Assembly: GCA_020047815.1 (NCBI GenBank)
Contig: JAIFNG010000152.1
Location: 1 to 42,597, forward strand
Reading direction: 5' to 3'
From: Anaerolinea sp.
GTDB taxonomy: Bacteria > Chloroflexota > Anaerolineae > Anaerolineales > Villigracilaceae
Length of the DNA stretch: 42,597 nucleotides
In this document: positions 34,025 through 42,519 of the stretch, in pieces
Position numbering within the stretch: the first letter of the stretch is position 1
How the letters are laid out: the number at the start of each line of letters is the position of its first letter
Translations under genes and position numbers: made by a program
The notes under the pieces: generated by a model
Databases searched by the model: none
Told to the model about the DNA's origin: nothing
Seen by the model: only the letters and a program-made list of their open reading frames with translations

Positions 34025-35464
34025 ATGACGAAGAAACGTTTTCCGCTTTGGACAATTGGACTGATCGGTATTTTATTGCTGATCCTCGTCCCTGTCCTTT
34101 ATTTCCTCCCGAGCGCCCAATCAAAGAACGACCCCGCGGCGTACATCCCCACCAAGCCAGTTCATGTGGATCATAAAGACATCGTCAAAGGCGACTTTAA
34201 AACAGGACAGGACGTGACCCGCGCCTGTCTCGAATGTCATGAAGAGACCGCAACCGAATTCATGAAAACCACCCACTGGACATGGGAATCGAAAGCCTTT
34301 GATGTCCCCTGGCGCGATGAAGATGTAACCATTGGCAAGATCAACCAAATAAACAATTTCTGCATCAGTTCGCAGGGTAACGAAAAAACCTGCATGAACT
34401 GTCATGCAGGTTATGGTTGGGACGAAGGTCCCGAATCAGCTCTTGCAAGTGAAGAGAACGTGGATTGTCTCGCCTGCCATGCAGATGTCGGTATCTACTC
34501 CAAAGGCACCTTTGGAAACCCAGCCGAAGGCACCAATCTGCTTGCCGCAGCACAATCTGTCCGTGTGCCCACTCGTGACAATTGTGGAAAATGCCACTTC
34601 GACGGCGGCGGTGGTAATGGAGTCAAACACGGAGACCTCGACGAAAGCCTTTACTTCCCCGATCAATCCCTTGATGTTCACATGGGCGGCGAAGTTAACA
34701 TGCAATGTGTTGACTGCCATTGGACCGAAAACCACCAGGTTCTGGGACGGATGCTTGCAGACAATTACACAATCGACCCACAGGAACAGGTTTCTTGTGA
34801 GCAATGTCACGTGGATCAAAAGCATGAAGATGAACGCCTCAACACCCATCTTTCTGCGGTTGCCTGCCAAACCTGTCACATCCCCACCATAGCCCTTGAA
34901 GATCCCACAAAAACCTATTGGGACTGGTCAAAATCGGGCGATGAAGGACGTGAGGATGATCACTTCACATATCTAAAGATCAAAGGTGAATTCACTTACG
35001 ATAAAAACTTTGCACCCACCTACCTGTGGTTTAACGGGGACAATGAGTACCGCTACCTCCTCGGTGACCCGCTTGGTAAGGATGGCATCACCTATATCAA
35101 CAAACCTGCGGGAAACATCCAGGATAAAAGAGCAAAGATATTTCCCTTCAAAGTGCATATCGCCAACCAGCCATATGATGTAAAAAACAACTACTTGCTC
35201 GCCCCTGTCACTTCGGGTGAAAACGGCTACTGGACGACCTTCGACTGGAACAATGCATTTGAACTTTCGGAGAAAAAAATGGGCTTGCCCTACAGCGGAG
35301 AATACGGCTTCACTGAAACCTACATGTACTGGCCTACCACACACATGGTGCAATCTGCCGACCAAGCCCTGCAATGTGACGCCTGTCACGGCGAAAATGG
35401 ACGTCTGGATTGGGCTGCACTGGGCTATGTTGGCGATCCCATCGAATGGGGCGGAAGAAAATAA
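34025..35464 (+). CDS. Octahaem tetrathionate-reductase-family c-type cytochrome
   Basis: This 479-residue protein has an N-terminal membrane anchor (about 8-29) and eight CxxCH sites at 68, 123, 148, 187, 228, 258, 281 and 451. The order, the glycine-rich stretch after the fourth site (CGKCHFDGGGG...VKHGDLD) and the long gap before the last site match the OTR family. Its Shewanella member reduces tetrathionate, and also nitrite and hydroxylamine in vitro. It should be a periplasmic terminal reductase held at the membrane. The downstream gene, starting 2 bases after its stop, encodes a multihaem/cytochrome b fusion, the likely electron donor. Confidence 0.9.
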   Translation: MTKKRFPLWTIGLIGILLLILVPVLYFLPSAQSKNDPAAYIPTKPVHVDHKDIVKGDFKTGQDVTRACLECHEETATEFMKTTHWTWESKAFDVPWRDEDVTIGKINQINNFCISSQGNEKTCMNCHAGYGWDEGPESALASEENVDCLACHADVGIYSKGTFGNPAEGTNLLAAAQSVRVPTRDNCGKCHFDGGGGNGVKHGDLDESLYFPDQSLDVHMGGEVNMQCVDCHWTENHQVLGRMLADNYTIDPQEQVSCEQCHVDQKHEDERLNTHLSAVACQTCHIPTIALEDPTKTYWDWSKSGDEGREDDHFTYLKIKGEFTYDKNFAPTYLWFNGDNEYRYLLGDPLGKDGITYINKPAGNIQDKRAKIFPFKVHIANQPYDVKNNYLLAPVTSGENGYWTTFDWNNAFELSEKKMGLPYSGEYGFTETYMYWPTTHMVQSADQALQCDACHGENGRLDWAALGYVGDPIEWGGRK

Positions 35465-35466
35465 CC

Positions 35467-38154
35467 ATGAAACGATACACACTCCTCTCACTTGCTGGAC
35501 TTCTCATCCTGGCTCTTGCCATTGGAATTGGAACCGCTCTCGCCTCGCCCGAACCTGCTCCGGTATGCCAAGCCTCTGTCCTGCACCCGAACTTTATCTT
35601 GCTCGATGCTGACGGCGTGAACGTCCTCGAAAGCAATGGCGCGGTCTCCACCATGCAAACCTGCGGGCAATGCCACGACACGAATTTTATCCAAAGCCAC
35701 GCCTTCCACTCTGACCTTGGTCTTTCTGATTACGAAGAAACCAAAGACCTGAGCTCCAGCAACGGACTCTTTGGTAAATGGGACCCGCTCACCTATCGCT
35801 ACCTCTCGCAAAACGGCGATGAACGTCTCGATCTCTCCACTGCTGAGTGGCTGATCCTGAACGGCGAACGAGTCGTCGGCGGCGGACCAGCCACCACCTC
35901 CCGTAATGGTGCACTCCTCATCACCTTAAATGCCGATACAGAAAACCCCGAAACTGTGATTTTGAATGAAGACGGAACATCATCCGTTTGGGATTGGGAA
36001 AAATCAGGCACGATGGAAATGAATTGTTTCCTCTGCCATCTTGAAACCCCCAATACTGCCGCCCGTGCAGAAGCGATTCACACTGGTGATTTTGGCAATG
36101 CCAACACCGCCACATTGACTGACATGAACATCGTAAGCAAAACTACAGACGGCTGGGCGTGGAACACGGAAGCATTCAATGAAGGCGGCGAACTCAAGAG
36201 CGAATTGCTTGCCATTCAAGACCCCACCAATGCAAACTGTGCGACCTGCCACGGTGAGGTTCACCCCAACGCAGGCGACCCGCTCACCATCAACCAATGT
36301 GACCTTGACTATCCGCAAACCGCCACCACAGGCCAGGTTGTCAGCGGACAGCGTATCAACCAATCTGGCGTAAACCTGACCAATAAGGAAGAGCTCGACC
36401 GCTCATGGGATGTCCATGCAGAACGACAGTTGGAATGTACCGATTGTCACTATGCATTGAACAACCCCTCACACCTGAGCGAGATCCAAAGTGACAACCC
36501 CGATCACCTTATATACGATCCCCGTTCTTTGGAAATTGGCGAATATCTTGAAAGACCAGATCACAATTTTGCCCGTGGTGAAAGTGCGCAATTCACTGTT
36601 GCGCCCGAATATAAAGCCACCATGCGTCGTTGCGAAAACTGCCACGACGCCAATGAAAGCCACACAGACTGGCTGCCCTACACGGACACACACATGGAAT
36701 CTGTTGCCTGCGAAACCTGCCACATCCCGCAGATGTATGCACCTGCCATTCAGACTTATGACTGGACTGTAGTAACAGCCAGAGGCGGGGCATCCACCGA
36801 GTGTCGCGGCGTGGAAGGCACTCCCAACCAGGTGACTTCTCTCGTTTCGGGTTATGAACCTGTTCTGCTCAACCGTACGAACATTGACGGCAATACATTA
36901 CTCGCGCCGTACAACCTGATCACCTCCTTCTATTGGGTCTATGATGACGCCAACGGCAGCAAACGCCCTGTACGCCTGACAGACCTCGAAGCCGCATTTC
37001 TGGATCATGGAAATTATGCAAACGACATCGTCGCAGTGTTCGATTCAAACAGTGACAGAAAAATCAGCAGCGCAGAACTTATCCTTGACCTACCCGCCAA
37101 GGAAGCTGCGGTCAAAGCCAAATTGACTGCGTTGGGATTGAACAATCCACGCATCGAAGGCATGGTTCAGCCGTACAGCATCAACCACAATGTCGCCAAA
37201 GGTGAGAACGCGGTCAACGACTGCAAAGCCTGTCACAACGAAGGCTCGCGCATGACACAATCCATTAAACTGACAGATCACGCCCCGGTCACTCCTGTAT
37301 TTGATGCGGAAAACAACGTGAGCGGCTCAGGGGAATTTGTCACAGACCAAAACGGCGCCTTGTACTATCAGCCTGTTCCCGCCAAAGACGGGTTGTACGT
37401 CTTCGGTGCCAGTCGGGTAGGTTGGATTGACTGGTTCGGAGCGTTGATATTTGCAGGCTCACTTTTGGGAGTGTTGGGTCACGGAACGCTGAGATATTTT
37501 TCAGCAAGAAAACAGCCAAAGACTCATGGAAAAACAGAGCGCATTTACATGTATGAACCCTATCGACGCTTCTGGCATTGGCTGCAAACAGCATCCATCG
37601 TCATCCTGCTCCTGACAGGTTTGATCATCCACAGACCCGATATCTTCGGTGCATTCTCCTTCCCTGGCATGGTGATCATCCATAACGTCATTGCAGTCAT
37701 CCTTGTACTCAATGCAGTGTTCTCGCTCTTCTATCACCTCGTCACCGCGCGCATTCAGGAATTCATCCCACACCCGTATGGTTTCTTCGATGATGCGATC
37801 ATTCAAGCAAAGTATTACATTTCTGGCATCTTCAAAGGTGAAGGACATCCGTTCGAGAAATTGCCAACCAGCCGCATGAACCCCATTCAGAAGATGACCT
37901 ACTTCATGATCCTGAATGTGTTACTGCCGCTTCAGATCATCACCGGTGCATTGATGTGGGCTGTGCAAATATTCCCGAACATCGCGGGCGGGCTTCCCCT
38001 CCTTGCTCCATTCCACTCCCTCGTTGCCTGGTTGTTCGGTACATTTATCCTCGTTCACGTCTACATGACCACCACGGGTGCCACTCCGCTCGAAGCAATG
38101 CGCGCCATGGTGACGGGTTATGAAGAGGTGGAAATCCATGAAAAACAAGGATGA
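35467..38154 (+). CDS. Heptahaem cytochrome c fused to a cytochrome b561-type quinol module
   Basis: This 895-residue protein has a signal peptide (about 1-28) and a periplasmic part with seven CxxCH sites (CGQCH, CFLCH, CATCH, CTDCH, CENCH, CETCH, CKACH). A canonical EF-hand-like calcium loop follows at about 526-537 (DSNSDRKISSAE), then a membrane helix near 653-675. From about 694 there is a four-helix di-haem cytochrome b domain of the FdnI/PhsC type, with histidines in FWHW, IIHN, FYHL, PFHS and LVHV. It should take electrons from menaquinol and hand them to the octahaem reductase. ATG 35467 follows the previous stop by 2 bases; the frame extends to 35410, but the later start gives a proper signal peptide. 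Confidence 0.88.
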   Translation: MKRYTLLSLAGLLILALAIGIGTALASPEPAPVCQASVLHPNFILLDADGVNVLESNGAVSTMQTCGQCHDTNFIQSHAFHSDLGLSDYEETKDLSSSNGLFGKWDPLTYRYLSQNGDERLDLSTAEWLILNGERVVGGGPATTSRNGALLITLNADTENPETVILNEDGTSSVWDWEKSGTMEMNCFLCHLETPNTAARAEAIHTGDFGNANTATLTDMNIVSKTTDGWAWNTEAFNEGGELKSELLAIQDPTNANCATCHGEVHPNAGDPLTINQCDLDYPQTATTGQVVSGQRINQSGVNLTNKEELDRSWDVHAERQLECTDCHYALNNPSHLSEIQSDNPDHLIYDPRSLEIGEYLERPDHNFARGESAQFTVAPEYKATMRRCENCHDANESHTDWLPYTDTHMESVACETCHIPQMYAPAIQTYDWTVVTARGGASTECRGVEGTPNQVTSLVSGYEPVLLNRTNIDGNTLLAPYNLITSFYWVYDDANGSKRPVRLTDLEAAFLDHGNYANDIVAVFDSNSDRKISSAELILDLPAKEAAVKAKLTALGLNNPRIEGMVQPYSINHNVAKGENAVNDCKACHNEGSRMTQSIKLTDHAPVTPVFDAENNVSGSGEFVTDQNGALYYQPVPAKDGLYVFGASRVGWIDWFGALIFAGSLLGVLGHGTLRYFSARKQPKTHGKTERIYMYEPYRRFWHWLQTASIVILLLTGLIIHRPDIFGAFSFPGMVIIHNVIAVILVLNAVFSLFYHLVTARIQEFIPHPYGFFDDAIIQAKYYISGIFKGEGHPFEKLPTSRMNPIQKMTYFMILNVLLPLQIITGALMWAVQIFPNIAGGLPLLAPFHSLVAWLFGTFILVHVYMTTTGATPLEAMRAMVTGYEEVEIHEKQG

Positions 38155-38242
38155 TTTGATTGGGCGCTTTAAACAACACAACCCAAATCCGCGTAAATCT
38201 GCATGTTATCTAAAACTTTGTATTTATCAATAGGAGTATCAA

Positions 38243-38788
38243 ATGACTACTCAAACAAAAAGATCAATACTCAACCGTCCTGAAAGACCTTATGTGCATC
38301 CATATTTTGGCGGAATGATCCTCGGAATTATTCTGTTCCTTGCACTGCTCTTTACGGGAAATGGTCTTGGCTCATCAGGCGCCACCAGCCGCATTGACGC
38401 GTTGATCGTGGACACCATCTCCCCCTCCCATGTGGATAACAACCCCTATTTATTGAAAATGGCGGGCGGCGATAAAAACCCAATGGATGATTGGATCGTG
38501 CCTGTCTTCTTCGGCGCATTGCTTGGCGGCTTCACTTCGGGCGCATTCAACGGACGCCTGAAATTCATGACCACCAAAGGTCCCAACATCACGAACCGCA
38601 CCCGCTGGCTGATGGCATTTCTCGGCGGAGTTATCTTCCTTTATGGCGCACGCATGGCGCGTGGTTGCACATCAGGACAGGCGCTGACGGGCGGAACAAC
38701 CCTCTCTGCCGGCTCGTGGCTGGTCATGTTCGCCATATTTGGCGGCGCGTATGGGCTGGCTTATTTCGTACGGAAGTTATGGAATTAA
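38243..38788 (+). CDS. YeeE/YedE-family sulfur transporter, half 1
   Basis: This 181-residue membrane protein has about four helices. It carries the family signature RGCTSGQALTGG near residue 138, with the cysteine that contacts thiosulfate in TsuA/YeeE-type transporters. The family imports thiosulfate or related sulfur species. Here the usual single polypeptide is split over two genes; the next one supplies the other half. TAGGAG precedes the ATG. It lies 88 bases after the cytochrome fusion gene with no terminator between, so it is probably in the same operon. The gap 38155-38242 shows no other feature. Confidence 0.88.
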   Translation: MTTQTKRSILNRPERPYVHPYFGGMILGIILFLALLFTGNGLGSSGATSRIDALIVDTISPSHVDNNPYLLKMAGGDKNPMDDWIVPVFFGALLGGFTSGAFNGRLKFMTTKGPNITNRTRWLMAFLGGVIFLYGARMARGCTSGQALTGGTTLSAGSWLVMFAIFGGAYGLAYFVRKLWN

Positions 38789-38800
38789 CGGAGCAATAAA

Positions 38801-40102
38801 ATGAACTTTCCCATCCCATCCCTTATCGCAGTCAGCGCCGCCAACCCGTGGACGTATCTAATCTTCGGTCTGGTTGGCTTTGCCTTTGGCTTTACCCTTG
38901 AGATGTCGGGCTTCGGCGATTCACGCAAACTCGCCGCGCAGTTCTACTTTACCGAATTAACTGTGCTCAAGGTCATGTTCACCGCAATTGTCACTGCGAT
39001 GGTCCTGCTCTTCGGCGCGGTTGGCCTCGGCATCCTCGATTTCAGTCAGGTCTGGGTCAACACGACCTATATCTGGTCGGGCGTCCTCGGCGGACTGATC
39101 ATGGGCGTCGGCTTCATCATTGGCGGCTTCTGTCCCACCACTTCGCTTGCATCCGCCTCTACGGGCAAGATCGACGGTATGCTCTTCATGCTTGGAGGAT
39201 TTGTCGGCGCCTTTCTTTTCGGAGAAACTGAACAATATTTCACCAACTGGTACAACAACGCTGGTTACTACGGACGCCTGACCCTGGACCAGGTATTCGG
39301 AATCCCGGTCGGTGTCGTGGTTGTACTGGTCATCCTCATGGCGCTCTTCATGTTCTGGGGCGCGGAACAACTCGAACGCATCTTCGGTAAAAAAGATCTA
39401 AGCAAGGAACCGAAACTCCGCATCGTTGGCGCGGGCGCTTTATTTGTCGCAGCAGTCGCAGTCATGCTGATTGGGTCTCCCTCTCTCGAAGATAAATATA
39501 ACAAGGTCAAATTCACGCGTACCGAAACCATCCCCCAGTTGAACGCAGACCCCATTATCAATACATACATCTACTCACCTGATCAAATGCTCGAAAAGCG
39601 GCTCGTTCACATTACACCCGCAGAAGCCTTCAAAGCAAAATACAACCAGATCATGAATCCCATTTATCTCGATGTGCGCTCCGAAGCCGAGTACAACCTG
39701 TATCATGTTGAAGATGCAGTAAATGTACCGCTCGACCGCATTGACGAAATCGTCCCTCTTTTAATCAGCGAACCGCCCGCCAACTCGGTCTTCATCGTAA
39801 TGGGCAATGATGAAACTGTCGCCACGAAAGCATGGAAATTGCTGGTCGGAAGCGGCGTGACCAACTCCTATATCCTGGAAGGCGGGGTCAACAACTGGAT
39901 TGCGTTCTTTGGTACAGAGGATAAAGCACTTCAACCCAACCCAAATGCTGGTGATGACGAATTGGGCTATATTTTCCCTGCTGCATTGGGCAGTAATTAT
40001 GAATCATGCTCGCCCAATCCCATCGAATACGAAGAACTTGAATTCGAGGCAAAGATCGTCCTGCAGATCAAGCGGGATAAATCAGGCGGTGGCTGCGGAT
40101 AA
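38801..40102 (+). CDS. YeeE/YedE-family half 2 fused to a degenerate rhodanese domain
   Basis: This 433-residue protein has an N-terminal membrane part (about 15-190, six or so helices) with the family cysteine in GGFCPTTSLASAS. Another helix lies near 210-228, followed by a rhodanese-like domain (about 262-370). In the rhodanese active-site loop the expected cysteine is missing: the sequence is FIVMGNDETV near 333. Otherwise YLDVRSEAEYN and ILEGGVNNWI mark the fold well. The tail contains ESCSP and ends in GGGCG. It starts 12 bases after half 1 and must work with it. The rhodanese may bind sulfur species without catalysing transfer, or use the tail cysteines. Confidence 0.87.
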   Translation: MNFPIPSLIAVSAANPWTYLIFGLVGFAFGFTLEMSGFGDSRKLAAQFYFTELTVLKVMFTAIVTAMVLLFGAVGLGILDFSQVWVNTTYIWSGVLGGLIMGVGFIIGGFCPTTSLASASTGKIDGMLFMLGGFVGAFLFGETEQYFTNWYNNAGYYGRLTLDQVFGIPVGVVVVLVILMALFMFWGAEQLERIFGKKDLSKEPKLRIVGAGALFVAAVAVMLIGSPSLEDKYNKVKFTRTETIPQLNADPIINTYIYSPDQMLEKRLVHITPAEAFKAKYNQIMNPIYLDVRSEAEYNLYHVEDAVNVPLDRIDEIVPLLISEPPANSVFIVMGNDETVATKAWKLLVGSGVTNSYILEGGVNNWIAFFGTEDKALQPNPNAGDDELGYIFPAALGSNYESCSPNPIEYEELEFEAKIVLQIKRDKSGGGCG

Positions 40103-40118
40103 AATAGGCTTCAGTGAA

Positions 40119-40158
40119 AATCAAAAAACTCCCGGAAAATTCCGGGAGTTTTTTGATT
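40119..40158. terminator. Bidirectional rho-independent terminator
   Basis: Perfect 18-bp arms (40119-40136 and 40141-40158, core CTCCCGGA/TCCGGGAG) flank AAAT, with A and T runs on both sides. It lies between the convergent transporter and XRE-cupin genes. Confidence 0.93.
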
Positions 40159-40177
40159 TTAAGCGGGTCTTTCGTTT

Positions 40178-40792
40178 TTATCCGCCAATATGGTTGACAG
40201 ACGGATGGCTTGAAAAATGCCGCTGGACAGGTTCACGCGATGCATTGGGGGTTTGAAGAACTAAAATAAACTTTGCCTGATCTTCAAATGGGTTGCGCCA
40301 CAAATGAGGAAGTGTGGCTTCAAAGATCAGAATGTCACCCATTTCCATCAGGTGCACATTGCCATCGATCACATATTCGATCTTCCCCTGCAAACAATAA
40401 ACAAATTCATGTCCTGAATGGACAACCTGCCGCTCTCCGCCGATTCCCGCCCGTGGTTCGAGTGTAATGGAGAACGGTTCCAATTCCTGAAAAGGCAGGG
40501 TTTTCCCCATGCCTTCGATCACCACCCCATCAGTTTCTATTCTGGGACGGTCGTTTGATTTTATGTGCAAGACAGAGGATGGCGTTTCTTCTTCAAAAAA
40601 ATAACTCATGCGGATATTGAGCGCCGTCGCCAGGCTTTGCAGGGTTGCAACGCTCGGAGAAGTTTCATCGCGCTCGATCAGGCTGATCGAATTGGGAGAG
40701 AGTCCCGCCAGTTTCGCCAGGTCGCGTTGTGAAATATTTCGTTCACTCCGTAGTTGACGCAATTTATCACCGACAGAGAAAGTATTTTCCAT
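40178..40792 (-). CDS. XRE-cupin transcriptional regulator 1
   Basis: This 204-residue protein has an N-terminal helix-turn-helix (about 8-63; RDLAKLAGLSPNSISLIERDETSPSVATL) and a C-terminal cupin barrel (about 105-185; HSGHEFVYCLQGKIEYVIDG and GDILIFEATLPHLWRN). The cupin has the usual small-ligand or metal pocket histidines. Such regulators (PuuR-like) control amine, amino-acid or sulfur metabolism genes. It is transcribed divergently from a paralogue at 41105. The start is ATG 40792. Confidence 0.92.
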   Translation of the reverse strand: MENTFSVGDKLRQLRSERNISQRDLAKLAGLSPNSISLIERDETSPSVATLQSLATALNIRMSYFFEEETPSSVLHIKSNDRPRIETDGVVIEGMGKTLPFQELEPFSITLEPRAGIGGERQVVHSGHEFVYCLQGKIEYVIDGNVHLMEMGDILIFEATLPHLWRNPFEDQAKFILVLQTPNASREPVQRHFSSHPSVNHIGG

Positions 40793-40865
40793 CTACCTTT
40801 GCCTTTTTTGAATTGGGGAAATCATATTAATTGAATGGGTCAATCATACCAGATTCTAGAAAAAA

Positions 40866-41034
40866 CACACAATTTTTTGTGAAAAAAAAACAGGGGTATG
40901 CCAAAATTTCTCAAAGATTGTGAATTTACACACAATAAAAGCACTCAAGTGTCAAGAATAATGTTTTTTCATACAATAAAATGTGACATTTGTTACTAAA
41001 ATAATTGACAGAAATGAGTCATAATGGGTATGAA
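40866..41034. promoter_or_regulatory. Regulatory region between two XRE-cupin genes
   Basis: Two inverted repeats share a CACAA/TTGTG core: CACAA-N4-TTGTG (40868-40881) and ATTGTG-N8-CACAAT (40917-40936). A plus-strand promoter candidate follows, TTGACA (41005-41010) with TATGAA (41029-41034) at 18 bases. That start point near 41041 supports ATG 41105 rather than 41024 as the translation start. The repeats are candidate sites for one or both cupin regulators. Confidence 0.5.
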
Positions 41035-41104
41035 GTACCGTCATCGAGTAAGAAAATACCATTATTTTTGGAAACACAATTTTTTAAACGAATCAGGAAT
41101 TACC

Positions 41105-41761
41105 ATGCTACAAAAAGTCACACCAAATTATCTACATCAGGAAGAAAAACTCCCCTCTCCAAAAAAGGTGGAGGCAAATCTGGTTTCTGAGCACGTTGGG
41201 CAGCAATTGCGCTCCATGCGAAAAGCTCGCAGGCTGTCCATCCGCAGTTTGGCGGAAATCAGCGGTTTGAGCGTCAATACTCTCAGCCTGATTGAAAACG
41301 GAAAGACCTCACCCAGCGTCAACACCCTCTCGCAGTTAGCGCAAAGCCTCAATGTGCCCATCCCCGCGTTTTTCGAGATCAAACACAAAAGGCAAATCGC
41401 GTATCAAAAAGTAGGAGAGCGGAAACAAATCGTCTTTGCCCAGGGACAGTTGGAGAGCTTGAGCGAGGGAATGCCGCGCATGGGCAGCGAGCCGTTCATC
41501 ACACGGCTGGAACCGAACGCCAGCAGTGGCGCGGAGCCAATCATCTATGGCGGGCGGCAGTTCATTTACTGCCTCGAAGGTCACATCACCTACACCATCG
41601 AAGGCGAAGTCTATCCGCTTACGCCAGGCGACAGCCTGATTTTCGACGCGTACACCCCGCATTTTTGGCGAAATACTGCTTCGACCAGTTCGCGCGCCCT
41701 GCTGGTCTTATGTCCCGAAGATTCACCTGAGAACCTTCCAGAACGATATTTCATGCCGTAA
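41105..41761 (+). CDS. XRE-cupin transcriptional regulator 2
   Basis: This 218-residue paralogue of the divergent regulator has a helix-turn-helix at about 35-90 (RSLAEISGLSVNTLSLIENGKTSPSVNTL) and a cupin domain at about 135-205 (GGRQFIYCLEGHITYTIEG, GDSLIFDAYTPHFWRN). An unstructured charged segment of about 30 residues precedes the DNA-binding part. AGGA lies before ATG 41105; in-frame ATGs at 41024 and 41030 overlap the likely promoter. It may regulate the small cytochrome gene downstream or the nearby sulfur operon. Confidence 0.88.
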   Translation: MLQKVTPNYLHQEEKLPSPKKVEANLVSEHVGQQLRSMRKARRLSIRSLAEISGLSVNTLSLIENGKTSPSVNTLSQLAQSLNVPIPAFFEIKHKRQIAYQKVGERKQIVFAQGQLESLSEGMPRMGSEPFITRLEPNASSGAEPIIYGGRQFIYCLEGHITYTIEGEVYPLTPGDSLIFDAYTPHFWRNTASTSSRALLVLCPEDSPENLPERYFMP

Positions 41762-41815
41762 TCTGCAAGAAGATGCGGAAAGTCTCCCAAATAGTTTAAT
41801 GACTCGGAGGTCAAA

Positions 41816-42352
41816 ATGTTCACAAAAACCAATCGCTGGATGTTTGTTTTGACAGTTTCCCTTCTGGTTGTACTGGCTGCGATTTTCAGCCTGCCCGTCC
41901 AGGCATCAGCACAGACGGCTGGTACATCCGATAACTCCTGCCTGACCTGCCATGAGAATTTGTATTATCTCCACGATACAGGTTGCTGGTATTGCATGAC
42001 AGAGGCTCACAAAGACCGCTGTGTGGATTGCCACGAAGGCAACCTAACTTCAATGAAGGTGGAAGAATCACACCTGGGGATGCTCCCCCACCCGCAGGAG
42101 AATGGCGGCGCGAAATGCCTCGAATGTCATAAGCAGGATGAATTGGCTGGCGTGTTGAACACCTTCGATGCTAACGGCGGATTTGATGTGGTCATTAAAG
42201 CCGAATCTCATGCGCCCGATTATCAGGTCGAAGCGGGATTCCCCGAAGTGGAGGAGGCGAACCCGATGATTGCCTGGAAATGGACGGCGGGCGCGTCAGT
42301 CCTCTTTGGGCTATGGCTGCTGCTGGTGCTTTTTTCGCCGCTCAAGCCGTAG
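41816..42352 (+). CDS. Small membrane-anchored trihaem cytochrome with one atypical CxxC
   Basis: This 178-residue protein has a signal peptide (about 8-32, ending ASA), three CxxCH sites (42, 69, 101) and one CWYCM at 57-61, where the haem-ligating histidine is replaced by methionine. Several histidines lie between the sites. A C-terminal membrane helix (about 152-174) anchors it. It resembles small NapC-like or nitrite-reductase-accessory cytochromes only in layout. GGAGGTC precedes the ATG. It may be an electron carrier for the gene that begins at 42520. Confidence 0.85.
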   Translation: MFTKTNRWMFVLTVSLLVVLAAIFSLPVQASAQTAGTSDNSCLTCHENLYYLHDTGCWYCMTEAHKDRCVDCHEGNLTSMKVEESHLGMLPHPQENGGAKCLECHKQDELAGVLNTFDANGGFDVVIKAESHAPDYQVEAGFPEVEEANPMIAWKWTAGASVLFGLWLLLVLFSPLKP

Positions 42353-42449
42353 GATGAATAACCAATAAAATGTGAATTTTTAGTTGCTTTAGCGATATAA
42401 ATACAACCAAAGTGTTACATTAGGCGTAATATAGGTGACAGTTCTCACT

Positions 42450-42477
42450 TTGTTCTCATCTGGCACACTACTACAAT
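42450..42477 (+). promoter_or_regulatory. Candidate promoter for the right-edge gene
   Basis: TTGTTC (42450-42455) and TACAAT (42472-42477) are 16 bases apart. Transcription would begin about 36 bases before ATG 42520. The rest of 42353-42449 is AT-rich with nothing I can name. Confidence 0.4.
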
Positions 42478-42519
42478 AAACATGCTTATTGATTACATGC
42501 CGCAAAAGGAGAATTGTAC

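Noticed and set aside
41024..41104. Longer N-terminus for the second XRE-cupin regulator
   Set aside because: The region overlaps the likely promoter, and ATG 41105 has a better ribosome binding site.
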